This document shows positions 21,312 to 31,272 of a DNA stretch of 64,000 nt, one piece after another (position 1 is the stretch's first letter; each line of letters starts with the position of its first letter). A program made the position numbers and the translations under genes. The stretch lies in NCBI GenBank assembly GCA_032821775.1, contig JAVLRN010000003.1, forward strand, positions 3,968,001 through 4,032,000. Direction: 5' to 3'. This stretch comes from Sanguinoderma infundibulare. Its lineage: Eukaryota > Basidiomycota > Agaricomycetes > Polyporales > Polyporaceae. A model generated the notes under the pieces. The model did not search any database. It saw nothing but the letters and a program-made list of their open reading frames with translations, and was not told the DNA's origin.

Positions 21312-22765
21312 TCAGTTTTTGGGAGCGGGCTTCACGGGAGGTAAAAGGGGCTGCGCCTCGATTTTCGCGACCGAAGCCATGAGCCGCGACACCTTTCCGT
21401 ACGGGCCCTGTTGCAGAAAGGAAGGTCAGCCAGGAATTTCTGCACGCGCGCGCATCAGTGCGAAACGAAATACTGACCAGGACGGTCCACGGATAACCTG
21501 GCGCGAACGGAGCGGCGTCCTCGATCATCTTGATGTGCTCGTCCGTCAAGCGGATACTCAGCGCCTCCACGTTCGCGAGCAAGTGCTCGACCTTCCGCGC
21601 ACCGATGATGGGGAACACGTACGGCGCCTTCTGCATCACGTACGCGATCGCGACCGCGGTGATGTGCTCCGCGCCGACCTCCGCCGCGACGCGCTCCAGC
21701 AGCTGACACACCGCGCGCTCCTCGGGCGTGCGCTCCCACTGCTGCCCAAGCGCGGTGCGGCCGCCTTCGCCGGACGTCCGCCGGCGCTCCTCCTCGGCGT
21801 CGGAGCGGATGTGGCCCGCAGCCAGGAGGCCGAAGGGCGCGAGAGCGAGGCCCTCGTGGATGCACATCGGGAGGATCTCGCGCTCGACGTCTCGGAGGAG
21901 GATGGACCAGCGGGCTTGGTAGATGACGAAGGGCGTCTTGCCGTGGTGCCGGGCGTACTCGTTCGCTTTCACGACGAGCCACGCGGGCATGTTCGACACC
22001 CCCTAGCAGGGGTACGCACTCGCGTCAATAGTCGTTCATGCGAATGCAACGCAGTCAGGCGAGTAGACGTACGAGGTAGAGGACTTTGCGAGCCGCGATG
22101 AGGTTGTGGAGGCTGTCCATGATCTCTTCGATATCGGCCGCATTGTCCCAGAAGTGGACGTAGAGGACGTCGATGTAGGTCGTGCGCAGCCTTCTCAGAC
22201 TGGCTTCGACCGAGAGGGTGAGGGACTTGGCATTGTTCCCCGCGAAGTTGACCTTTTGCGCGACGGAGGTGTCGGCGCGGCGCCAGTTCTGCGAATACTA
22301 GAACCATTCGGGGTCAATCCCAATACAGATGCCCGAATTTCCAGAAGGAACGGGAAGAAGAGATGAGATGCGTAGGTAGAATGTCGACGAACCTTCGTGG
22401 CGATGACGAGCTGGTCGCGAACGCCTCGCGCCTGCGCCCACTCACCGATGAATTCTTCGGAGCTGCCATCCTGGCTGCAGGGTGGAGAATGCGTGCATCA
22501 ACACAGGAACGTTTATAGAATTGCCAGAACATACTCACTAGTTGTTTGCGGTGTCGATGAAGTTCCCCCCGGCATCAAAGTACGCGTCAAGAAAGCGGAA
22601 GGACGTTTCCTTGTCCATGCCGCCAGCACCGAAGGCTTCCCACTTGTCCCCTATGGTCATGCCACCAAGGCATATGGGAGAGACGTGGATGGCAGCACGA
22701 GGCGCGAGCTTGCGGTAGTAGCCGAGACGGGTGGGCGGCTCAGCCGCTGGGGCGTAGATGGACAT
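21312..22765 (-). CDS. aldo-keto reductase 1 (aryl-alcohol dehydrogenase-like)
   Basis: NADPH-dependent carbonyl reductase of the AKR TIM-barrel family, nearest to fungal aryl-alcohol dehydrogenase / norsolorinic acid reductase types. Exons on the minus strand: 22765-22539, 22474-22393, 22297-22073, 22002-21478 and 21407-21312, giving 384 residues. Visible landmarks: VSPICLGGMTIG at the N-terminus, LDAYFDAGGNFIDTAN with the catalytic Asp and then YQDGSSEEFIG with the Tyr formed across intron 1, QLVIATK with the Lys, YIDVLYVHFWD with the His, VSNMPAW, FVIYQARWS, and the cofactor-loop segment FPIIGARKVEHL. All tetrad residues (D, Y, K, H) are present. The substrate cannot be read from sequence. 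It has the same exon lengths as the copy at 55265-56679. A TATA-like box lies about 85 bp upstream. Confidence 0.93.
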
Positions 22766-23244
22766 GGGTGGTATTCTAGGTCGAGTCAAGCATGAGCTCG
22801 GGATGATGATGATGATGACCGTGGTGGTACTAGGGAAAGGTGTTGGGTTTATATACCCACAGCGTACCTATTTCATATGAGCCAGTACAAGGAAGAGGAG
22901 GCCGCGGGCGCGATGGGTGGCATTTGCGTTGAGCTCAATCTGCAAAAACGCAGAGACCCACCTCTGCGCTCCGAACGAAAGATGGCCAGTCGCTGGCGAG
23001 GCGCCTGTCAGCTCGGGATTGCAGTGGGTCGACCTGCGGGCTTGGGGCTTCCACTCGAGATCGCAGACAATGCGGGATGGACGTGTTCATGAGACGTTTT
23101 GAATTCTCATCGACATCACGTTATATTCAACTACCAGTCAAAGTACCAGAAAGCATGGATATAGGCGGCACTCCGATAGATCACTACTCACCGGCCCAAT
23201 ACCTAGGCCATCGGAAGGGACTACGCTCGTTTACTTTCCGACGC
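22766..23244. other. aldo-keto reductase 1 promoter / PDA 1 downstream region
   Basis: 479 bp. Holds the TATA-like site at 22848-22855 and a gat trinucleotide run near 22803-22818. No gene supported. Confidence 0.5.
22848..22855 (-). promoter_or_regulatory. TATA-like box of aldo-keto reductase 1
   Basis: TATATAAA on the minus strand, about 85 bp upstream of the ATG at 22765. The second reductase has the same box in a matching context (gggtatataaaccc), so it was kept after duplication. Confidence 0.5.
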
Positions 23245-24893
23245 CTACACCGCGAGGCCCCGAGGCATGATAGCGGTGGGCGCGGGGGCGACGCGAGCGC
23301 GAAACTCGTTCGCCATGTCGATCATCCGCACCCAACGCACGTCTTCATGGGTGTTGACCCATTCGATGAAATGTTCCTTTCGAAGCCGGAAGAGAAACAG
23401 GTATCAGTTAGGGGCCTGTCCAGTATGCAGCCGTCGTGAGAGTGACATACAAGCATGAGAAGTACGTGTGGCCGGCTGACGCCAATCGGGGGTCAGGAAT
23501 GACGGTCAGACGGGCCGGATGGATAGATTCCGACGGAGTGCTCACCCGCTGACATCTGGATGGATCGTAATGGGAAAGATGAAGTTCTCTTCCTCTCTGC
23601 AAAGCCAGGTCAGCCAAGCCATTCATGGCACTGAGGCCGGCCAAGTCACTCGCCGGTAGAGATAAGTGAACATGTCCTTCCATAGCTGCTCCACGTCCCG
23701 TGTGTTGACCTGAGACAATTGTTCAGAAGGCGGAATGCGTCGGTCCACCCTCAATTGACGACATACCCAGCCGTTTGCGTTTCCAGCCGTCCTCACAAAC
23801 CTAGTCGGCTTTCACGTTCAGCGGTCTCGCTCTAAGGAAGGTGATAAATCCGTGCTTACACCAGAGGCGGCCAGTCGTCCAGATACCTAAAACGCATCGT
23901 TCAGCTTGGTTCCACCAACGGGTCCGTACATGTACCGCTCACCAATTCGCCGGAATCTCTACCAGGCCAGTATCCGCGCCACGAACAAGGGGTTTCATCC
24001 ACGTCTCCGCTTTCGCCTGGTAGTCGATCTTCGTCCAATCGTCGCCCACACGGAGATAGTACGCCTGCGAGCTATTATTACACACCGGCGGTCAATCGCA
24101 CATTCTATGACGTCAGTCAGAGCCAAAGACTTGCTCGTGAGCCATGTCGGAGTGGTCTATCGGGCAGCTGTGTGAGCCGTGGTCGAGGACACTCCTAGGA
24201 GCGGGACACACCGTACTCGATGCCCTTTTCGATCAGCAGGCGAGCACTGTCTCGGGTTGTGTCCCAGCACGGCGCGCAGCTCCCCCTTGGAGGATTGCCG
24301 TTGTTGAACTTCGTGAGGACGTCGTACGCGCGGTCCAACACGTCTTTCTGCTGCTCGACGGTCAGCTTCGATTGTCGCTCGTGAAGGTAGCCGTGTAGCC
24401 CACTGTATGCGCACGTGTCACATCAGATTGAGAGCATCTCGCGGACGCTCCAGAAAGGTACTTACATTTCGTGCCCCGCGTCTCTGACTGCCGCCAGCTG
24501 CTCCGGGAACGTCTCAACGCTGTGCCCTAAACGAGGATCACGACGATCAGGCCTCGATCAGCTTGGTACATACGATACCATCGCTTACCCGGGATGAACC
24601 AAGTTGTCTTGATGTCGTACTTCGCAAATAGCTTCAACAAGCGAGGGATGCCTACTTCGCCAGCATACATTCCCTAAGGTAGTACTGGATCAACCAAGGT
24701 TGAACTCTGTAGACGATATGACCGAAAGCGTACTCTCGAAACGTCCGTCGGGGAATTCTCCGCTCCCAAAGAGCCAATCCTAAACAGTGTTCCGCATTAG
24801 TGTGTATGAATGAACGTCGCGGTCTTTCACCACATACCATCCAGACGCGGCATCCGCGTCGACTCCGAAGCCGATCAGGATCTTGCGTGGCAT
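23245..24893 (-). CDS. polysaccharide deacetylase-like protein 1 (CE4 / HpPgdA-like)
   Basis: NodB-fold hydrolase of the CE4 superfamily. Members remove N-acetyl groups from polysaccharide or act on small amides. The minus-strand start at 24893 reads [19 protein letters not shown] with the metal/base Asp pair. Then exons give [96 protein letters not shown] and the last exon [13 protein letters not shown], ending in TAG at 23245-23247. About 11-12 short exons. Compared with the copy at 47902, the motif after HGY is HGYLHERQ instead of HGYSHENP, and there is an extra intron inside IPANW|YLDD. All frames can be joined, so it may be expressed, but the changed motif next to the metal His could lower activity. 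Lies upstream of aldo-keto reductase 1 on the same strand. Confidence 0.75.
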
Positions 24894-25577
24894 CTCTGGC
24901 GGTCTGCAGTTCTGAAGGGGCAGAGGACGCGACCTGTGCAGTCCACGGTATCAATATCGCGAACATATATACTAGTAGTCTTACACAGGCACGTAGAGCG
25001 CGGGATCCCGTTTCAGTTTGAAGAACTAGGAACCAGTCGGGTGACTTCGACGTTGCCACTGCATTTCGCATGCGAAGGCCCTCCGCATTGCGATAAGAGC
25101 TGCCAAGCGTGAGGTTCAGTCCCACAGTGACGTCTGCCTGCGGGTCATCCGGAGCGAAAGTTGTGAGTGTGAATGCTTCTCGTTACGGATGGATCGGATC
25201 GGGAGCCTGAGCAAGAGAGACGAGGCAAGCGAGCCTGTGGGGGCACGAGGTCGTCCGAATTCGCGGGAAAGGCGGTATGGTGATTTCAGGGACACGTTAC
25301 GACAGACTCGCATAACTAGTACAACCAGGATTCTGGAGTGAAAGCGAGGCAGAACTATAAGTGATGTACAAGGCGGATTCGAGCAAAGAGCCGTGGGTGC
25401 TTACATCTAAGGCAGGCTCGAGAACTCGATATCAAGTCATGCATATACGATACAAAACAATATCTTCCGGCAGTTTCAATGGTCATCACACTGAAAACGA
25501 TTTCGACGTCAGTGGCATTCTGATCGTCTCTCCCGCAGATTCACTCACTGCGTACCATCGTGACGGATCATGACGGA
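24894..25577. other. intergenic, nothing recognised
   Basis: 684 bp upstream of the deacetylase-like gene 1 and downstream of MYND gene A. No gene or repeat seen. Confidence 0.5.
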
Positions 25578-26762
25578 TCACAATTGGGGAAGCGGGTAAG
25601 GGTTCTTCAGCAGTCGCGTGTACTTGGTCGTATTCGGCGCAAGCTTCACAAATCCCTTCATGTACTCCAACAGCTTCCCCTGGATGCAAGCTGCGTGTAA
25701 GTCGAGCGGGTCCGCATGAGTCTGGGTGAGGAGTCTCTTGTAAAGGTCGTCCAATAGCTTCCGATCCGACGCATTTCTACAGTTCGCGAAGCCGTAGTCG
25801 AGCGACGCAGACGGCACAAGCTCTGGGAGCTCGTCAGATGGTGAGCAGATGAGGATGTCGATGTACTGCTTTAGGTCCCATACGGACTTGTTGACGCGCG
25901 GGGTACCTGCCATGATGTCGCGGAAGAGGCGCGGCTCCAAGATGCCAACGGGGATGCTGTAGCGGTCGAAGAGAGCGGGAATGGATGATGTCTCGAACGC
26001 CGCGCAGAACTCGTCAAAGGTGCAGCGTCGTAAGAGCCCTTCGTAATTGCGACCAAGCTCTTGCTCGTCTCCGGAGACAAAGCCAAACTGCAGCCACAAG
26101 CTCTGGGCAGGGTGAGGGTGTGTGCTGGATACGAGGAGGGTATAGAAAGTGAAGCAGATCTGACGTTCCTGGGGGAATGCCGCAACCTTGTCCCGCACTT
26201 CCTCAGCGGTGTCACGAGGGGAGCCCCCGATGCGAGCCCATGCGTCCAAAAGCGCCTTCTCGACGAACGCAGCCGAGTTCCCGTGGACTACAGCTTCATC
26301 GGCAGGCTTCCCATCGAGAAGGTACTGGTGCTGGAGGAACCACGGGTAGTACGCGCCTCTATTTCGGGGAGGAATGGCTTCGAACACCCGCTTGATACCC
26401 TCGACGAGCCTCCCCTCCTTCCTCCACTTGCGAACCTCCTGCGGAGAAATGGAGTTGTAGACGATCACTCCTCTCCACACCCCGCAGATCATGGTCTCAG
26501 CTTCGCCACCCAGCATCTCCAACGCCTTTTTGAACCCGTAATCGAGCCGGGTTTGGGCGTCGACAGGGACGAGGTCGCTGTAGCAAGCGCGGACGAGGTG
26601 GTAGGCGGTGTCGATGGGCTTGTCGGTCTTGCAGTCGAAGATGTGCCACGGCCAGTGCTCCTTCTGGCAGGTGGTGCTGCAGTACCAGACAGCTTTGCAT
26701 CCCGAGCAGCGCTTAGCGTCGGAGGACTCTTCGTCGCAAGAGATGCATTTGTGAGCGACCAT
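25578..26762 (-). CDS. MYND zinc-finger protein A
   Basis: Single-exon protein of 394 residues. The N-terminal MYND finger is complete: C6-x2-C9, C19-x2-C22, C28-x3-C32 and H40-x3-C44, with WYCS and HWPWH between. MYND fingers bind short proline-containing peptides and act in protein complexes. The remaining 350 residues are helical with no SET motifs that I can see, so I do not call it a methyltransferase. The start ATG directly follows a splice acceptor (ttacag|g), so a 5'-UTR intron is likely. It is the intact member of a three-copy group with 27986-29140 (plus strand) and 29599-29865 (plus strand). Confidence 0.85.
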   Translation of the reverse strand: MVAHKCISCDEESSDAKRCSGCKAVWYCSTTCQKEHWPWHIFDCKTDKPIDTAYHLVRACYSDLVPVDAQTRLDYGFKKALEMLGGEAETMICGVWRGVIVYNSISPQEVRKWRKEGRLVEGIKRVFEAIPPRNRGAYYPWFLQHQYLLDGKPADEAVVHGNSAAFVEKALLDAWARIGGSPRDTAEEVRDKVAAFPQERQICFTFYTLLVSSTHPHPAQSLWLQFGFVSGDEQELGRNYEGLLRRCTFDEFCAAFETSSIPALFDRYSIPVGILEPRLFRDIMAGTPRVNKSVWDLKQYIDILICSPSDELPELVPSASLDYGFANCRNASDRKLLDDLYKRLLTQTHADPLDLHAACIQGKLLEYMKGFVKLAPNTTKYTRLLKNPYPLPQL

Positions 26763-27985
26763 CCTGTAACTTGAACGTCGCTATGAGATGATAGATCTGT
26801 ACCAAGAATGCTCAGCAGTGGGAACGCACCCTGCGTAGTAACGGACGAAGACAAGTTGCGATGGCGCTTGTCCGGTGGGAAGACAACAGATTAAGTTATC
26901 AGTTGTGTTCTGTGATCAAGGGGAGTGCCGAACGCCGTCGCATCTTCCCTCGTGCATCACCCGGGACGCGAATCGGTCATGGAACCCAACGGTATTTTGG
27001 AGGTGCCAACTGGCTCGCCAGCGGGTCGACCATGGGGCACACTCCTTGGCTGTATACTATACATTTACTCCGCGCTCTCTACTCACCTGCACTTTGATCG
27101 TCATATTCGCGAGCAGTGTACCTTCAGGAGACAAGAAGGTGGTTTGACCCGGCCGGATTGAATAGCGGTGCAGGTCCGAGTTGTGCAAAAGCGTAGGCGC
27201 CCATGCTACGTGTCCGCCCGATATGGCGACCCTGGTCTTTTCTGTCTCACCACTGCGCCGACTTGAAAAACTTCCCCCTTCCCCGACATGCAGCGTCCAG
27301 AGTCTATAAATATGACAACGATGAAGCCAAAACTTTCACTGGTCAATTCGATCTCAGCCTAGTCCGCTGAGCGGACTTCTCAGCTGTATGCGTCCGAAGC
27401 AGCATCTCTTCCTCGACGTCATGGCTGGCTCCCCGAAATCGCTTAAGTCTGTCTAAGACTTGAAGCACTACATCTTGCGGGAATGTTCAAGACAGGAAGC
27501 TACTGGATAATCTCCACCAGTGGATGTTCGCCGAAACCGCTGCCGCCCCCCCTCGACCTGCTCGAGGCGTGCATCCCTCTCAATTTATTTCCTTCGCGAG
27601 CTCGGGTACATCTGCGAGTTCTTCACTGACCGCCTCTCTTCAATCAGATTAAACCTCATTCTCGCATTCCAAACCTACACGGTCGTCCGAAGTTTTCGTC
27701 CTCCACAGTAACGCCTGTATTACACGTGGTCTCATGCGGAGAAGTGCCATATTACGTGCAGCGAGATGATCAAGAATTGTCCAGAAACAAAGGGCTCCGT
27801 TTAGATGTTCGGCACTCGCCTTCCGAGCCAAGGAACCTGCTGTCTTCTCACAGACGAGCGTCATGGCCACTCGCCTTTCTTCAGGTTTTTACCCGCCGCT
27901 TGCGCGCCGCCGTATACGCAAGGTGCGCCCCCTGTCTGGATTCATGCTACAGGCCAACTTTCAACAATAGCTTTCAAGTTCCAGG
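26763..27985. other. intergenic between divergent MYND genes A and B
   Basis: 1.2 kb containing the 5' regions of both genes. A TATA-like tataaata lies at about 27305-27312 in plus orientation and could serve gene B. A splice acceptor (ttccag) directly precedes 27985. No other gene supported. Confidence 0.45.
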
Positions 27986-29140
27986 ATAATCACTCAAATA
28001 TGTGCTTCCTGCGACCGGGAGTCCCCCGACGCCAAGCGCTGCGTAGGATGCGAACGCATCTGGTACTGCAGCACCACCTGCCAGGAGGATCACTGGATGC
28101 ACCACATCTTCGACTGCAAAACGGACAAGCGGATCGACACTGCTTATCATCTCGCTCGTGCCTGCCGCAACAACCTCATCCCCATCGACCCGCAGACCAG
28201 AATCGACTACGGGTTCGAAAAGGTCTGCAAGGTGTTCGGTAGCCGAGTCCAGCCTGTGCTGTTAGCGCTGTGGATCGGAGTCTTTGCTTCCAATTCCATC
28301 TCTCCCCAGGAAGTCTGCAAGTGGAGGGAGGAGCGCAGGCTTGTAGAGGGTATCAAGGGCGTGTTCGAAGCCCTTCCACCCGATAACCGAGGCGCCTTCT
28401 ACCCGTGGGTCCTCCAGCACCAGTGGCTCCTCGACGGAACGCCCATCGACTCAGAAATCGTTCACCAGAGCTGCGATGCGTTCATCAACAAGTGCTTCCT
28501 AGACGTCTGGGCTTTCATCGGCGGCTCCTCCGCCACCATCGAGGACGTGGAAGAGAAGGTCTACGCATTCCCCAAGGACCGACGGATCTGCTTCGAATTC
28601 TACGTCATCCTCCTACCCAGAGCACACCCTCACTCCACGCAGGGCTTGTGGAAGGAGCTCGGTTTCGTGGCCGGCGACGAACAAGAACTCGCCCGCAGAT
28701 ATCAGCAGCTCATCCGCAGCTGCACCTTCGACGAGTTCTGCGCTGCGTTCGAGACGTCGTCCGTCCCCGCGCTTTTCGTCCGCCACGGACTATCCATGTC
28801 CCACTCGCGCCACTTCCTCGACGTCATGTCCCACTCGCCAAGGAGCTTCAAGTCCGTCTGGAGCCTCAAGCAGTACATCGATCTCCTCCTCCGCTCGACG
28901 CCGGAGGACCGCGAGTCGGACCCACCGCAGCTCGAGCAGGTCGCCTTCGTCGACTATGAGTTCGTCAACTGCAAGACCCCGATGGACCGGAGGCTGTTGG
29001 ACGGCCTCTATAAGAGGCTGTTTACCAAGACTCGTGCGGACGCCCTCGACCTGTATGCGGCATGCATCCGGGGTCGACTGTTGGAGTACGCGAAGGGGTT
29101 CGTTGATCTCGGGCCGTACACGACGGAGAAGGAAGTGTAG
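27986..29140 (+). CDS. MYND zinc-finger protein B, start codon lost
   Basis: Open reading frame of 384 codons co-linear with MYND gene A: CASC, CVGC, CSTTC and HHIFDC make a full MYND finger, and the body aligns throughout (ISPQEVCKWREE, GAFYPWVLQHQWLLDG, CTFDEFCAAFETSS, KSVWSLKQYIDLLL, ending KEV). At the position of the gene A start (ATGGTCGCTCAC) this copy has ATAATCACTCAA at 27986, so the initiator Met is replaced by an ATA codon. An in-frame TAG lies 18 bases upstream. Either translation starts at an internal Met after the finger (about 28097), or an upstream spliced exon supplies the start, or the gene is dying. The body has no stop or frameshift. Confidence 0.75.
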   Translation: MITQICASCDRESPDAKRCVGCERIWYCSTTCQEDHWMHHIFDCKTDKRIDTAYHLARACRNNLIPIDPQTRIDYGFEKVCKVFGSRVQPVLLALWIGVFASNSISPQEVCKWREERRLVEGIKGVFEALPPDNRGAFYPWVLQHQWLLDGTPIDSEIVHQSCDAFINKCFLDVWAFIGGSSATIEDVEEKVYAFPKDRRICFEFYVILLPRAHPHSTQGLWKELGFVAGDEQELARRYQQLIRSCTFDEFCAAFETSSVPALFVRHGLSMSHSRHFLDVMSHSPRSFKSVWSLKQYIDLLLRSTPEDRESDPPQLEQVAFVDYEFVNCKTPMDRRLLDGLYKRLFTKTRADALDLYAACIRGRLLEYAKGFVDLGPYTTEKEV

Positions 29141-29598
29141 TCACCTAAAGGCTTGCTTAGTCTCCCGTTATTGGTGTGCTCGGAGTTTTGGGCGGAGAAC
29201 TAAAACCCACGGCAGACACGCCTACTCTTCTCTTTTTCATTCTCCGACTGGACGTTCGATAAGACAGATAAGTTGAAAGGTTTGGTTACGAGACCTTTGA
29301 AGGCCGGCTCTGTTGTCCCCGCACCCTCGAGCTTTCCAGCCGTGAGCAATGAAGAATATACAGGCGTCATTGATCTGCAAATAGCACGCAATTGCCATGC
29401 AAGGAAATTCGTGGCACTGAAGATGATATCACCGAAGACGCGACGGCATTTGGCACTCGCCTTGATCAACCCGAACACAACCAACTCTTCATCACAACTT
29501 GCCCTCCTCCAGTCCGTCATTAAACAGGGTACGTCCCACCATTGGCACTCCGAGCCATCGTACGAACCCATCTCTTATGGCAGCGTTCAAGTTACAGC
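29141..29598. other. intergenic, 5' region of MYND copy C
   Basis: 458 bp. Ends in a splice acceptor like that of copies A and B (gttacag at 29591-29597). No gene supported. Confidence 0.4.
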
Positions 29599-29865
29599 AT
29601 GGTTGCTCACAAATGCGCCTCTTGCGGCCAAGAGTCCTCGGATGCCAAGCGCTTTGCGGGTTGCAAAAGCGTCTGGTATTGCAGCATCCAGTGCCAGAAG
29701 AGCCATTGGCGGTGGCACATCTTTGACTGCAAGACTGTCAAGCCCATCAACACCGCCTACCACCTCGCCATTGGGCTCTTACCGCAATACGGCAACTGGG
29801 CTAGCACAGGCGCTCCGAGGGCGATCACCGACAAACAAATCGTCCGTTCAACGTTTCATCCCTGA
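29599..29865 (+). pseudogene. MYND zinc-finger protein C, truncated
   Basis: ATG at 29599 opens MVAHKCASC with a full set of MYND ligands (CxxC, FAGC, WYCS, C and HIFDC), then DTAYHLA-like sequence (INTAYHLA) to about 29776. After that the homology to copies A and B stops, and the frame runs on into unrelated sequence to 29865, overlapping the end of the WSC gene on the other strand. About 60 of 390 residues remain. It may be a truncated duplicate cut when the WSC gene neighbourhood was rearranged. Confidence 0.7.
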
Positions 29866-30632
29866 TACTTATACACCATCAACCTCTCCACCCCGCCACA
29901 GTACTCGTTCCCCGCCCCAGGCGCCAGCGGACACGTCGAGTTGCACTCGCTCTCCGACACCTGGACCGCCCCGGCCCCGCCCGCCGCGTACCCGGAGCTG
30001 CACTGGCAGTCGCTCGCGTCCTCGACGCCCGCATACGGGTACCCGACGTGCGTGCAGTAGTTGACGCACTCGTCAACGAGGTCAAGGTTGGACGCGAACG
30101 TCGTGTGCACGACCGGCGCGGTGAACGCGGGCGTGGACGGCGTGTCGACGAAGCAGCCTTGGAGGGCCCACGCGCCCGGGGCGAGCGCAGGGGACTTGTA
30201 GATCTGTCATTCAAAGACGCGTTCGTATCGCGTCAATCAGCAAGTATCGAGAGAGCGCGCAAAAGATGGCCGGCGAACCTGGATGCGCCAAGATCCCCCA
30301 CAAGACAGGGTCGGGTCGCCCGTGCAGGCCAAGTTGCAGTCCGTCACCGGCGCGGCAGCGGGCGTGCCGACGACGCCCGTCCCGCAATGGCACTCGTTGC
30401 TGTACTCGACGCCGGCGTACGCGTAGTTAGCCGCGTCGCAGCGCTCAACGCACGACGCGGGCGTGTTGTCCGTGTACTGCGTCGTGACATCGTGAGCGAT
30501 GACGCGGGACGGAACGTCCACCGCGCACGCGTAGAGGGTGGTCCAGTTGAGAGGGAGGGCGGGCGTGTTGAATGCAGCACCGCAATAGGCGAATGTGAGG
30601 GCTGCAAAGATAAGCGACGGAAGCTGGTTCAT
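29856..30632 (-). CDS. secreted protein with two WSC domains
   Basis: Two exons, 30632-30279 and 30203-29856, give 233 residues. MNQLPSLIFAALTFAYCGAAF is a signal peptide. Each of two WSC domains has the usual cysteine pattern: CAVDVPSRV, CVERC, YAGVEYSNECHCG, CNLACTGDPTLSCGG in the first; GCFVDTP, CVNYC, YAGVEDASDCQC, CNSTCPLAPGAGNEYCGG in the second, ending VYKYQG. WSC domains bind carbohydrate and occur in cell-wall sensors and in secreted enzymes. There is no transmembrane helix, GPI signal or catalytic domain, so I infer a secreted wall- or glucan-binding protein. The intron lies exactly between the two domains. Confidence 0.9.
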
Positions 30633-31106
30633 AGTGATATGGGGGTAGAAGTCGGGGGTGTGGACGCGAGAATGCACATTATATGCGCCACGATTACAGC
30701 CAGGGACGCTAGATCTTCAAGGTTCAGTCAAGCTGGAGCCGTAAGTGCTCTCTAGGCGAACACATGAGCAGATTTCGAAGACCACTGGCTGACGGCTTCG
30801 ATCCGAGGGGGGCAGCGCGACATACCGAGTCGAAACTCGAACATGGATTACTTGTCCCTTCGTGATCGTCGTGGGAAGTCGTCGAGGACACTCGAAGGCT
30901 TCCTAGATCCGACAATAGTGCTGGAGGACGGTTGGCCCTGACCGAATGAACTCGAATCTGCCATTGCGGTCATAGGAAGGCTTAAGTCAACGGGGGGCCC
31001 GGAGGAGTTCGAGGCGTACATAACCAGCACCATTTACCACGCGATCGACGAAGGCGTCTTGCCAGTACGAGACCTCAGAAACGAGAGCGTGAGACTCACC
31101 CCGACT
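30633..31106. other. intergenic, WSC gene promoter
   Basis: 474 bp between the WSC start and the left inverted repeat of the 31.1-38.0 kb element. Nothing else recognised. Confidence 0.5.
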
Positions 31107-31272
31107 CCATCAACAAAAGCGCAACCTGCCTGCAAGGCTATTCTAAGCGCTAGGGGGCTATGCAAGGTTTCGCCGGATCCGACCCTCACCTGCAGGATTC
31201 TGTAGCAAGTCGCCGGATACGATAGAATCCTGCAGGATTCCGCCGTATATGATCAATGATTGTAGAGTACTA
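31107..31272 (+). repeat. left terminal inverted repeat
   Basis: Inverted partner of 37812-37976. Shared blocks include gctagggggctatgcaaggt and tgtagcaagtcgccggatac. Confidence 0.8.

Noticed and set aside
21319..22101. Plus-strand open frame of 260 codons over aldo-keto reductase 1
   Set aside because: Antisense shadow caused by the high G+C third positions of the reductase exons. The same shadow appears over copy 2 at 55236-56105.
16934..24893. Complete terpenoid biosynthetic gene cluster
   Set aside because: Two synthases and one reductase are near each other, but no P450, transporter or regulator was found between them, so cluster status is not supported.
26061..26774. Plus-strand open frame of 237 codons over MYND gene A
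   Set aside because: Antisense of a gene with a complete zinc finger; no motif of its own.
25578..29140. SET-domain methyltransferase (SMYD type) for the MYND genes
   Set aside because: The MYND finger is at the N-terminus and no SET motifs such as NHSC or GEE-x-x-Y could be seen in the body.
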